Shown here piece by piece: positions 53,757 through 62,135 of a stretch of 64,000 nucleotides of DNA. How positions within the stretch are numbered: position 1 is the first letter of the stretch; each line of letters opens with the position of its first letter. The stretch is from JASHPR01 sp963795055 (lineage in GTDB: Bacteria; Actinomycetota; Actinomycetes; Streptosporangiales; Streptosporangiaceae). The stretch is from assembly GCA_963795055.1 (NCBI GenBank), contig CAWCGJ010000015.1, positions 62,001 through 126,000 of the forward strand, read 5' to 3'. The notes under the pieces are model-generated. The model was not told the origin of the DNA and did no database searches. It saw only the letters and a list, made by a program, of their open reading frames with translations. Position numbers and translations under genes: made by a program.

Positions 53757-54752
53757 ATGACGGGCGCATGGCCGTCGGCAGTCGTCCCAGGGGGAGTCTT
53801 GGCGACGTACATCCTGAGGCGCCTCGGGCTGGCCTTGATCACTCTCTGGCTGCTCAGCGTCATCGTCTTCTTCGCCGGGCAGGTACTGCCCGGCGACCCG
53901 GGCCGCTTCATCCTCGGCCCGCTGGCCGCGCAGAGCGCGGTGCACGCGCTCGATACCTCGCTCGGCGTCAACCGGCCGCTGGTCGCCCAGTACTGGACCT
54001 GGCTGACCGGGCTGCTGCACGGCGACCTGGGTCAGTCCTACACGTACCGAGCCCCGGTCGGGCCGTTCATCCGCGCGGCGCTGGTGAACTCGATCAAGCT
54101 CGGCGCGCTGGCCTTCATCGTCGTGGTGCCGCTCGGCATCCTCGGCGGGGTGGTCGCGGCGCTCAACTACGGCCGAGCCTCCGACCGGATCATCTCGGTC
54201 ACCGGCCTGTCCGCGACGACCGTGCCCGAGTTCGTGTCCGGGATCGTGCTGCTGACGGTGTTCGCGGTCGAGCTGAAGTGGTTCCCGGTCTCGGCGTCGG
54301 CCGGCCCCGGCGCGTCGGCCGGATCCCAGCTTTACCACCTGATCCTGCCGGTGATCCCGCTGGTGCTCATTCTGTTCGGCTACATCGCGCGGATGGCCAG
54401 GGCGGGCACGGTCGAGGCCCTCGAGTCCGACTACGCGCGTACCGCGACGCTCAAGGGCCTCAAACGGTCGGTGGTGATCCGGCGGCACGTGCTGCGGAAC
54501 TCGCTGCTCCCGACGATCACGGTGATCGCCACCCAGACCGGCTACCTGATCGGCGGGCTGGTGGTGGTCGAGACCCTGTTCAACTACAACGGCATCGGGA
54601 GGTTGATCTACACCGCCGCCACGGGTAAGGACTTCCCGATGCTCGAGGCCGGGGTGCTCACGATCGGCGTGGTGTACATGGTCGCGACGCTGATCGCCGA
54701 CATCCTCTACACCACGCTCAATCCGCGGTTGCGCCCCGGGGGGTCCGGATGA
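53757..54752 (+). CDS. ABC importer permease, DppB/OppB family
   Basis: Membrane subunit of a peptide/nickel/opine-type ABC importer; 331 aa from ATG 53757. It starts with the family pattern YILRRLGLALITLWLLSVIVFF, then the periplasmic loop QVLPGDPG, and ends with the EAA-type coupling region (YARTATLKGLKRSVVIRRHVLRNSLLP). About six helices are expected. The start is uncertain: a TTG at 53799 gives the family-typical N-terminus but has GGGGAG only 2 nt away; ATG 53757 lies close behind TAGGCT. Its stop overlaps the next permease (ATGA). Confidence 0.9.
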   Translation: MTGAWPSAVVPGGVLATYILRRLGLALITLWLLSVIVFFAGQVLPGDPGRFILGPLAAQSAVHALDTSLGVNRPLVAQYWTWLTGLLHGDLGQSYTYRAPVGPFIRAALVNSIKLGALAFIVVVPLGILGGVVAALNYGRASDRIISVTGLSATTVPEFVSGIVLLTVFAVELKWFPVSASAGPGASAGSQLYHLILPVIPLVLILFGYIARMARAGTVEALESDYARTATLKGLKRSVVIRRHVLRNSLLPTITVIATQTGYLIGGLVVVETLFNYNGIGRLIYTAATGKDFPMLEAGVLTIGVVYMVATLIADILYTTLNPRLRPGGSG

Positions 54753-55642
54753 TCGAGCTGGGGCCGCCCACACCGGTCCCGGGCGTGGAGACGGCGGTCA
54801 CCCAGACGGCGCTGCGCCGCCAGCAGCCGCCGTGGCGGCTGATGCTGCGTAAGCCGACGTTCATCGTCGGCGCGGTCATCCTGCTGTTCTGGATCTTCTG
54901 CGCCGTCTTCGGCACCGCCATCGCCCCGCACAACCCGCTCGCGCAGCAGTTGCTGACTACCAACGCTCCCCCGTCAAGGGCGCACCTGTTCGGAACCGAC
55001 CAGCTCGGCCGGGACATGCTCTCCCGGGTGCTCGCCGGCTCCCGGAGCATTCTGCTCATCGCCGCGGGGGCCACCGTGCTCGGCACCCTGCTCGGCACCG
55101 CGCTCGGCCTGCTCATGGGGTACCTCGGCGGCGTCCTGGACATCCTGGTCGGCCGCGTGGTCGAGGCCGTGCTCGCGCTGCCGGTCGTGGTCGTCGCGTT
55201 CCTGTTCGTCGTGGCGCTCGGACCGTCCGCGCCGACGCTAATCGTGGTGATCGGGTTCGTGTTCACGCCGCTGATCGCGCGGACCGTCCGTTCCGCCGTG
55301 CTGGTCGAGAGCCAGCTCGACTATCTGTCGTCCGCCCGGCTGCTCGGCGAGAAGTCGGGCCAGATCATGTTCGCCGAGATCCTGCCGAACGTCGTCCCGG
55401 TCATCCTCGTCGAGTTCACGGTGCGGCTCGGCTACGCCATCTTCGCCGTGGCCACGCTGTCGTTCCTGGGCTTCGGGGTCCAGCCACCCACTCCCGACTG
55501 GGGTGCGGACATCGCCGCGAACTACGGGGTGCTGCCGGCCGGCTACTGGTGGGAGACGCTGTTCCCGGCGCTGGCCATCGCCTCGCTGATCGTGGGCATC
55601 AACCTGGTCACCGACTCGATCGAGCAGGTGCTGGCGTCGTGA
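54749..55642 (+). CDS. ABC importer permease, DppC/OppC family
   Basis: Second membrane subunit, 297 aa. A cytosolic N-terminus is followed by the first helix (PTFIVGAVILLFWIFCAVFG) and the family loop APHNPLAQQLL, then HLFGTDQLGRDMLSRVLAGSR. The coupling region is YLSSARLLGEKSGQIMFAEI, and the end segment FGVQPPTPDWGADIA is typical of DppC. It pairs with the upstream DppB-like protein. ATGA overlap upstream and GTGA overlap downstream indicate tight translational coupling across the operon. Confidence 0.92.
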   Translation: MIELGPPTPVPGVETAVTQTALRRQQPPWRLMLRKPTFIVGAVILLFWIFCAVFGTAIAPHNPLAQQLLTTNAPPSRAHLFGTDQLGRDMLSRVLAGSRSILLIAAGATVLGTLLGTALGLLMGYLGGVLDILVGRVVEAVLALPVVVVAFLFVVALGPSAPTLIVVIGFVFTPLIARTVRSAVLVESQLDYLSSARLLGEKSGQIMFAEILPNVVPVILVEFTVRLGYAIFAVATLSFLGFGVQPPTPDWGADIAANYGVLPAGYWWETLFPALAIASLIVGINLVTDSIEQVLAS

Positions 55643-57699
55643 CCGCGGCGGACACCACGGCGGCTCCGGGCGCCGCGGGCGGGACGGCTCCCGCGCTGGC
55701 GGTGGAACACATGGACGTCACCTACCGGGTGCGCGGGCAGGACCGGCGGGCGCTGCGCAACGTGTCGTTCGAGATCGGCCACGGCGAGTCCTACGGGCTG
55801 GTCGGCGAGTCCGGCTCCGGCAAGTCCACGGTGGCCCTCGCGCTGACCCGGTACCTGCCCCGCAACGGCCGGGTGAGCGCGGGCACGATCAGCATCAACG
55901 GGATGGACCCGCTGGCCATGGGGTCGGCGGCGCTGCGCGACCTGCGGGCCCACACGGTTTCCATGGTCTACCAGGAGCCCGGACGGGCGCTGAACCCGTC
56001 GATCAAGGTGGGTCACCAGGTGGCCGAGGTATACGAGATCGCCGGCCTGGACCGCAAGGCGGCGCTGGCGCGCGCCGAGGACATGCTCCGCAAGGTGCAG
56101 ATCTCCGATCCGGCCCGGGTGATGGAGCGGTATCCGCACCAGCTCTCCGGCGGCATGGCCCAGCGGGTCGTGATCGCGATGGCCCTGGCCGCCGAGCCGT
56201 CGCTGCTGATCCTCGACGAACCAACCACCGCGCTGGACGCGACCGTCGAGGCGGAGGTGCTCGACCTGGTGGCTGCGCTGCGCGAGGAGTACGCCACCTC
56301 GGTGTTGTTCATCAGCCACAACCTGGCCGTGATCGCCAAGATGTGCGACCGGGTCGGGGTCCTGTACGCCGGGGAGCTGATCGAGGAGGGCCCGGCCCGC
56401 GAGGTGTTCGCCCAGCCACGCCACCCCTACACGGTCGGGCTGCTGCGCTGCATCCCCCGCGGCGGCCAGCGCAAGGATCACGGGCGACTGGACACCATCC
56501 CGGGCTTCCTGCCCACACCAGGCGATGAGCCGACGGGATGCATCTTTGCTCCGCGCTGCCCGATCGCCGAGGAGCGCTGCCGGGAGGCTCCGCCGCCGGC
56601 GTTCGTCACCGGCCCGGACCGGACCTCGCGCTGCTACCTGCACGACGAGACCGCGGACCTGCCCCGCAATACCCCGGTTGACCTGGAGATTCCTTCACAA
56701 CGAGAGGACCGCGGGCCGGTCGTGCAGCTCGAGCGGCTGTCGAAGACGTTCGACCAGCGCGGCGAGGCGGTCAAGGCCCTGGTCGGGGTGAACCTCAGCC
56801 TGGAAGAGGGCGAGACGCTCGGGCTGGTGGGCGAGTCCGGCAGCGGCAAGACCACCCTGGCTCGCGCGCTGCTCGGGCTGATCCCGCCGGACCAGGGCTC
56901 GGTGATCGACCTCGACGGGCAGCCGCTGCAGGCCGACGCCCGGCGCCGCACCCGCGACCAGCTCAAGGCGCTGCAGATCGTGTTCCAGAATCCGGACTCG
57001 GCGCTCAACCGGCGGCACACGGTCCGGCGCCTGATCAGCCAGCCGCTGTCCCGGCTGGCGGGCCTGTCCGGCGCGCGGCTGCGCGAGCGCCTGGCCGACC
57101 TGGTCCGGTCGGTCCGCATGGAGGACCGGCAGCTGTCACTGCGCCCGAGCCAGCTGTCCGGCGGGCTGAAGCAGCGGGTGGCGATCGCGCGGGCGTTCGC
57201 GGGCGGGCCGCGCATCGTGGTCTGCGACGAGCCCACCTCGGCCCTCGACGTGTCGGTGCAGGCCGCGATCCTCAACCTGCTGGTCGACCTGCAGGTCAAG
57301 GAGCAGGTGACCTACCTGTTCATCTCCCACGACCTCGGCCTGGTGCGGTACCTGTCCGACCGCATCGCCGTGCTCTACCTCGGCCGCGTCATGGAACTCG
57401 GCCCGGCCGAGGACGTGTTCGCCGGGCCGCACCACCCCTACACCGAGGCTCTGCTGTCCGCCGTGCCCAGCCTCGACGGGCAGCACCCCACCCGGATCCG
57501 GCTGCAGGGCGAGATCCCGTCCGCGGCCAGCCCGCCCAGCGGCTGCGTGTTCCACACCCGCTGCCCGCGCAAGCTGTCCACCGGTGTGTGCGAGTCGGTC
57601 GAGCCTCCGCTGGCCGAGGTCGCGCCCGGCCACCTCATGAGCTGTCATATTCCTATCGATCAGCTAACAAACCTGCAGCAGACCGGGCGGGCGCCGTGA
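55639..57699 (+). CDS. ABC importer ATPase, fused DppD-DppF (two nucleotide-binding domains)
   Basis: 686 aa with two complete ATPase units in one chain. Domain 1 (about 20-340): Walker A GESGSGKST, signature LSGGMAQR, Walker B LLILDEPT, and the peptide-importer C-terminal Cys motif GCIFAPRCP. Domain 2 (about 365-680): GESGSGKTT, LSGGLKQR, IVVCDEPT, and GCVFHTRCP. The paired C-terminal oligopeptide/dipeptide domains mark the DppD and DppF types. It energises the importer with the two permeases. The GTG start overlaps the DppC stop (GTGA). Confidence 0.93.
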   Translation: MTAADTTAAPGAAGGTAPALAVEHMDVTYRVRGQDRRALRNVSFEIGHGESYGLVGESGSGKSTVALALTRYLPRNGRVSAGTISINGMDPLAMGSAALRDLRAHTVSMVYQEPGRALNPSIKVGHQVAEVYEIAGLDRKAALARAEDMLRKVQISDPARVMERYPHQLSGGMAQRVVIAMALAAEPSLLILDEPTTALDATVEAEVLDLVAALREEYATSVLFISHNLAVIAKMCDRVGVLYAGELIEEGPAREVFAQPRHPYTVGLLRCIPRGGQRKDHGRLDTIPGFLPTPGDEPTGCIFAPRCPIAEERCREAPPPAFVTGPDRTSRCYLHDETADLPRNTPVDLEIPSQREDRGPVVQLERLSKTFDQRGEAVKALVGVNLSLEEGETLGLVGESGSGKTTLARALLGLIPPDQGSVIDLDGQPLQADARRRTRDQLKALQIVFQNPDSALNRRHTVRRLISQPLSRLAGLSGARLRERLADLVRSVRMEDRQLSLRPSQLSGGLKQRVAIARAFAGGPRIVVCDEPTSALDVSVQAAILNLLVDLQVKEQVTYLFISHDLGLVRYLSDRIAVLYLGRVMELGPAEDVFAGPHHPYTEALLSAVPSLDGQHPTRIRLQGEIPSAASPPSGCVFHTRCPRKLSTGVCESVEPPLAEVAPGHLMSCHIPIDQLTNLQQTGRAP

Positions 57700-57752
57700 C
57701 AAGCGCGCGCCTTTGGGCGTACGTTTTTCGCTTCACGCCGGCCGCGCGCTTG
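57700..57752. promoter_or_regulatory. Inverted repeat between ATPase and receptor genes
   Basis: CAAGCGCGCG (57700-57709) and CGCGCGCTTG (57743-57752) are perfect 10-bp arms with a 33-bp loop in the 81-bp gap. A weak attenuator or RNA-processing hairpin that sets receptor level is possible; it is not a clear terminator. Confidence 0.3.
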
Positions 57753-57780
57753 CGTGTCCGGTGAGGCTAGGGAGGTCCCA

Positions 57781-59472
57781 GTGAACGCAGACCATCGCCG
57801 CCTCGACCGGCTCCGCGAGGAGCAGGGCGACATCGGAAATCATGTCATCGACGAGTACGTGGCCGGGAGGATCTCGCGCCGGGACTTCATCCGGCGCGGC
57901 TCGGTCGTCGGGCTGTCGCTGCCCGTGCTCGGCGCGGTGCTGTCCGCGTGCGGCAGCTCGAGCACCACATCGTCACCGAGCAGCGCCGCGGGCAAATCCG
58001 GGGCGACCATCAAGGCCGGGATCACCGTCCCGACCGGGGCCATCAACCCGGTGACCGTGGCCGACCAGGGCGGCCTCGACATGCTCGCCCAGACCGGCGA
58101 GTACCTCTGCCTGTCCGACCAAACCCTGACTCTCAAGCCCGTGCTCGCCACGAGCTGGACGCCCAACTCCACCGCGGACGTGTGGACGTTCAAGATCCGC
58201 CAGGGGGTGAAGTTCCACAACGGCGCGGCGCTCACCGCCGACGACGTCGTGTACACCTTCAAGCTGCAGACGAACCCGGCGGGCAAGTCGGCGGCGCTGT
58301 CGGCGCTGGGCGGCGTACTGACCCCGTCGGGCGTGCAGAAGGTCGACGACTTCACCGTCGCGTTCCACCTCGAGGCCCCGAACGGGAACTTCCCGTACCT
58401 GGTCTCGTCCGACAACTACAACATGATTATCATCCCGAACAACTACAACCCGGCGAACTGGCAGAGCTCGTTCGTCGGCACCGGCCCGTTCGTGATGAAG
58501 AGCTACACCGCAAAGGTTGGCGCGGCGTTCACCCGCAACGAGCAGTACTGGGGCCCCAAGGCGCTGCCCGCGGCCACCCAGTTCACGTTCTACGCCGACC
58601 AGACATCCAATAATCTCGCGCTGACCGCCGGGACGATCGACGTGGTCGGGCAGTTCGCGGTGGCTGGCGGCGAGCAACTGCTCGTCTCTGGCGCCCCCTA
58701 CAACATCATCAAGCTGAAGTCCAGCGCGCACCGCGAGCTGTCGATGCGCAACGACCAGGCCCCGTTCACCGACCCTCGGGTGCGCCAGGCGATTGCGCTC
58801 AGCCTCGACCGGCCGGCGATCATCCAGGCGCTGTTCAAGGGCTACGCCGACCTGGGCAATGACAGCCCGTTCGCTCCGGTCTACCCGTCGACGAACACCA
58901 GCGTCCCGCAGCGAGCCCAGGACATCGCCAAGGCGAAGTCGTTGCTCGCGGCCGCCGGGCACCCGAACGGGTTCAGCAGCCACCTCGCCACGGAGAGCCT
59001 GGGCGAGATACCGCAGTTGGCGCAGATCGTGGTGCAGTCCGCGAAGGCCATCGGTGTCACCATCGGCCTGACCGTCACGACCTCGTCCACATACTACGGT
59101 TCGTCCACGTTCGGGAGCTCGCCCTGGCTCGACTCCACCATGAGCCTGGTCGACTACGGCCACCGCGGTGTGCCCAACGCGTTCCTGACCGCGGCCCTGG
59201 AGACGATCAACGCGAAGACCGGGACCGGCGCGTGGAACGCGGCGCACTTCAACAACGCGCAGTTCGACAAGCTGGTCGGCCAGTACGTCGCCACCGCCGA
59301 CCTGTCCACCCAGCGCTCGCTCGCCGGGCAGATCCAGACCCTGCTGCTCAACGAGACGCCGGTCATCATCCCGTACTTCTACAACTACCTGAGCGCCACG
59401 GCCAAGAACGTGAGCGGCGCCTACCCGACCGCGGTCGGCCACATCTTCCTGCAAAACGCGACCAAGAGCTGA
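57781..59472 (+). CDS. Solute-binding lipoprotein of the ABC importer (family 5, Tat-type signal)
   Basis: 563 aa; binds the imported solute outside the membrane. After a 30-residue hydrophilic N-terminus comes a twin-arginine motif (RRDFIRRG, R33-R34), a hydrophobic stretch and the lipobox LSAC with C57, so it appears to be a Tat-exported lipoprotein. The mature part is a family 5 peptide/opine-binding protein (TWTPNSTADVWTFKIRQGVKFHNGAALTADDV fits in pieces across about residues 130-160). GTG 57781 has AGGGAGG 6 nt upstream; the longer frame is less likely. The ligand is not predictable; peptides, opines or glycosides are possible. Confidence 0.92.
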   Translation: MNADHRRLDRLREEQGDIGNHVIDEYVAGRISRRDFIRRGSVVGLSLPVLGAVLSACGSSSTTSSPSSAAGKSGATIKAGITVPTGAINPVTVADQGGLDMLAQTGEYLCLSDQTLTLKPVLATSWTPNSTADVWTFKIRQGVKFHNGAALTADDVVYTFKLQTNPAGKSAALSALGGVLTPSGVQKVDDFTVAFHLEAPNGNFPYLVSSDNYNMIIIPNNYNPANWQSSFVGTGPFVMKSYTAKVGAAFTRNEQYWGPKALPAATQFTFYADQTSNNLALTAGTIDVVGQFAVAGGEQLLVSGAPYNIIKLKSSAHRELSMRNDQAPFTDPRVRQAIALSLDRPAIIQALFKGYADLGNDSPFAPVYPSTNTSVPQRAQDIAKAKSLLAAAGHPNGFSSHLATESLGEIPQLAQIVVQSAKAIGVTIGLTVTTSSTYYGSSTFGSSPWLDSTMSLVDYGHRGVPNAFLTAALETINAKTGTGAWNAAHFNNAQFDKLVGQYVATADLSTQRSLAGQIQTLLLNETPVIIPYFYNYLSATAKNVSGAYPTAVGHIFLQNATKS

Positions 59473-59519
59473 CCTGCCGCGCCGCGGCCCCGGGTCCCGG
59501 GGCCGCGGCGCGGCAGGTC
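59471..59519. terminator. 49-bp near-perfect palindrome after the receptor gene
   Basis: Bases 59471-59494 and 59496-59519 are perfectly complementary 24-bp arms around a single T. The palindrome begins inside the receptor stop codon. A GC-only stem this strong without a U-tract fits an actinobacterial-style terminator or mRNA 3'-end stabiliser. Confidence 0.7.
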
Positions 59520-59652
59520 CCGACCGATCCCGGACTGCCCGCCGGCCGCCCGCGGCACGCGGGTCCCCGAGCCATCCCCGATCACCCGCCGGCCGACCAT
59601 GGCGCGGGCATATGCTGGCGTTTTACCCTTTGATCAAGGTTCGGAGGTCTTA

Positions 59653-60738
59653 TTGACGTCTGTCGCTACCATCGCCTCCGGCGGCGCGGGCGCGGAGCAG
59701 CCCGACCGCGTCGGCACCGGCCTGAAGCATGGCTGGGGCGTGAGCCCGCAGCGGCAGCAGGCGATCGTCGATACGCTCCACGGTTTCGTGCCGCGCACCG
59801 GGCGCCTGTCCCCCGCTCAGTTGCGGGCGGTCACGATCCAGCTCGCGGCGCGCCGGGAACTCTGGGCTGACCTCGTCGTCCACGATCCCGACGTGCGCTG
59901 GTACCTGCCGCTGCACCGGTCGAACGCCTGCGACGTCTGGCTGCTGGCCTGGGAGACCGGCCAGGACACCGACTGGCACGACCACGGCGGTTCGTCGGGA
60001 TCGTTCGCCGTGGCCGAGGGCAGCCTGACCGAGCGGTACCGGATCCCGAGCGGGCGCAGGCTCAGTGGCCGGCGGCTGCGGGCCGGCGAGGCAGTGGCGT
60101 TCGGGCCCGGGCACGTCCACGATGTCGCGCATGGCGGCGACGGCTCCGCCACGAGCATCCATGCCTACTCGCCGCCGCTGATGGCGATGACCTACTATCG
60201 GCCGACCGACTACGGTCTGATCGCCACCCAGACCGTGGCGATCGACGGCCCGGAGGGCGCCCGCGGCCGCGGCGGCGCGGACACCGCGCTGGCCGATGCC
60301 ACCGCGTCGGCGGCGGAACTCACCACGGATGCGCTGCCCGCCGATGCGCCTAGCATCGCTGACCTGCTGGCCGAGGCGCGCAGCGGCCTGGCCAGGCTCC
60401 GGCCTGAGGCGGCCTTCGCCGCGCTGACCGACGGGGCGGTGCTGGTCGACATCCGCCCGCTGGAGCAGCGGATCGTCGAAGGCGAGGTCCCCGGGGCGAT
60501 CATTATCGGCCGCAACGTCCTGGAGTGGCGGCTCGACCCGCGCAGCGAGGCCCGCATCCCCGCGCTGGCCCGGGACGATGCCCGGATCGTCGTGATGTGC
60601 TCGGAGAGCTACGCCTCCACGCTGGCCGCGGCCAGCCTGCGGCGGATCGGTCTGCATGAGGCGACCGACCTGGAGGGCGGCTTCCAGGCGTGGAAGGCGG
60701 CCGGCCTGCCGACGCGCCCGGCTCAGTCCCTGGGCTGA
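59653..60738 (+). CDS. Cysteine dioxygenase-like cupin fused to a rhodanese domain
   Basis: 361 aa. Residues about 30-210 are a type I cysteine dioxygenase cupin with Fe-ligand motifs TDWHDHGGSSGSFAV and FGPGHVHDVAHGGDG, then SIHAYSPPLMAMTYY. Residues about 245-355 are a rhodanese domain (VLVDIRPLEQRIVEGEVPGA) with the active-loop Cys in MCSESYAS. The cupin would oxidise cysteine to its sulfinate, and the rhodanese would carry sulfane sulfur, so the fusion suggests linked sulfur handling. The TTG at 59653 was chosen for GGAGG 5 nt upstream; ATG 59599 upstream lacks one. Confidence 0.85.
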   Translation: MTSVATIASGGAGAEQPDRVGTGLKHGWGVSPQRQQAIVDTLHGFVPRTGRLSPAQLRAVTIQLAARRELWADLVVHDPDVRWYLPLHRSNACDVWLLAWETGQDTDWHDHGGSSGSFAVAEGSLTERYRIPSGRRLSGRRLRAGEAVAFGPGHVHDVAHGGDGSATSIHAYSPPLMAMTYYRPTDYGLIATQTVAIDGPEGARGRGGADTALADATASAAELTTDALPADAPSIADLLAEARSGLARLRPEAAFAALTDGAVLVDIRPLEQRIVEGEVPGAIIIGRNVLEWRLDPRSEARIPALARDDARIVVMCSESYASTLAAASLRRIGLHEATDLEGGFQAWKAAGLPTRPAQSLG

Positions 60739-60874
60739 CCGGCCACGACCACAGATCGCCCGGGCGCCTCGACGGGGCCGTCAGCGGCCGCCGATCACGG
60801 TCGGCGCGTGGCGGAGCTCGGGGCGCGCCGGTCACCCGACCGCGCTGCCCGCGGCCGGCGCTGACCCCGCCCGC

Positions 60875-61924
60875 CTACCAGGCGTCGGACCCGAACGAAT
60901 CCTCGGCGTACCCGTCGGAGTCCTTCAGCAACTCCAGGTCGGCCTCGACCATCATCGTGACCAGCTCCTCGAAGCCGATCTTCGGCTCCCAGCCCAGCTC
61001 GCTGGCGGCCTTGGCCGGGTTCGCGCAGAGCTGGTCCACCTCGGCCAGCCTGATGAACGCGGCGTCGGTCACCACGTGCTCCTGCCAGTCGAGGCCGGTC
61101 ACCCCGAACGCCAGCTCCACCAACTCGCCGACGCTGTGCGTGACCCCCGTCCCCACCACGAAGTCGGCGGGCTCGTCCCGCGCCAGCATCAGGTGCATCG
61201 CGCGCACGTAGTCGCCGGCGAATCCCCAGTCCCGGCTGGCGTCCAGGTTGCCGAGCCGCAGCTGCCGCTCGTAGCCGAGCTTGATCTTGGCCACGCCGAG
61301 CGACACCTTCCGGGTGACGAACTCCGCGCCCCGGCGCGGTGACTCGTGGTTGAACAAGATCCCGGAAACCGCGAACATCCCGTAGGACTCCCGGTAGTTC
61401 TGGGTCAGGTGGTGGCCGTAGGCCTTGGCCACGCCGTAGGGACTGCGCGGGTGAAAGGGGGTCTGCTCGCTCTGCGGCGACTCCCGCACCTTCCCGAACA
61501 TCTCCGACGACGACGCCTGGTAGAACCGGATCTGGCCGGCGGAAGGGCTCCGCGACGCGCTGATCCCGCTGCAGACCCGGATCGCTTCCAGCACCCGCAG
61601 CACCCCGAGCCCGGTGACCTCGCCGGTCAGCTCGGCCTGCTGCCAGGACATCGGCACGTACGAGATCGCGGCCAGGTTGTAGACCTCGTCGGGCTGCGCC
61701 CGCTCGACCGCGGAGATCAGGCTGCCCTGGTCGAGCAGGTCACCGCGGACCAGCCGGACGTCCTCGAGGAGCTGGCGCACCCGGCGTACCCGCGGGTTGG
61801 CCTGGCCCCGGACCAGGCCCCAGACCTCGTACCCCTGGGCAAGCAGATGCTCGGCCAGGTAGGAGCCATCCTGGCCGGTAATGCCGGTGATCAGGGCGCG
61901 CCGCGTCAGCAGGGACCTCCGCAT
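60875..61924 (-). CDS. gmd: GDP-mannose 4,6-dehydratase
   Basis: NADP-dependent extended SDR that makes GDP-4-keto-6-deoxymannose, a precursor of fucose- or rhamnose-type sugars; 349 aa. Motifs are ITGITGQDGSYLAEHLL at the N-terminus, catalytic YGVAKAYG (YxxxK), ASSSEMFG, and the tail VDQLCANPAKAASELGWEP. The start is not secure: ATG 61924 has no ribosome site, and a GGAGG lies inside codons 2-3. It diverges from the glycosyltransferase over 211 bp. Together they point to cell-surface or secondary-metabolite glycosylation. The partner reductase is not in view. Confidence 0.9.
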   Translation of the reverse strand: MRRSLLTRRALITGITGQDGSYLAEHLLAQGYEVWGLVRGQANPRVRRVRQLLEDVRLVRGDLLDQGSLISAVERAQPDEVYNLAAISYVPMSWQQAELTGEVTGLGVLRVLEAIRVCSGISASRSPSAGQIRFYQASSSEMFGKVRESPQSEQTPFHPRSPYGVAKAYGHHLTQNYRESYGMFAVSGILFNHESPRRGAEFVTRKVSLGVAKIKLGYERQLRLGNLDASRDWGFAGDYVRAMHLMLARDEPADFVVGTGVTHSVGELVELAFGVTGLDWQEHVVTDAAFIRLAEVDQLCANPAKAASELGWEPKIGFEELVTMMVEADLELLKDSDGYAEDSFGSDAW

Positions 61925-62135
61925 CTGCCGGGCCGACCGCGATCACGGCGGACCGTCGGGGTTACGTCGGGGCAGCTTACCGCCCCCGTGAACTCCAGTA
62001 GCACTCTTGTCGGCTTACGCATGGGGCGCAAGAGCACGCAAGGTACCGCCTGGTAATGTTCGCCTCCTTAGGGGTCACGCGGGCATCCTTGAGCAAGCCG
62101 GGCTGCCAGCGGCAGACGAGGAGGCGCAAACCTGC

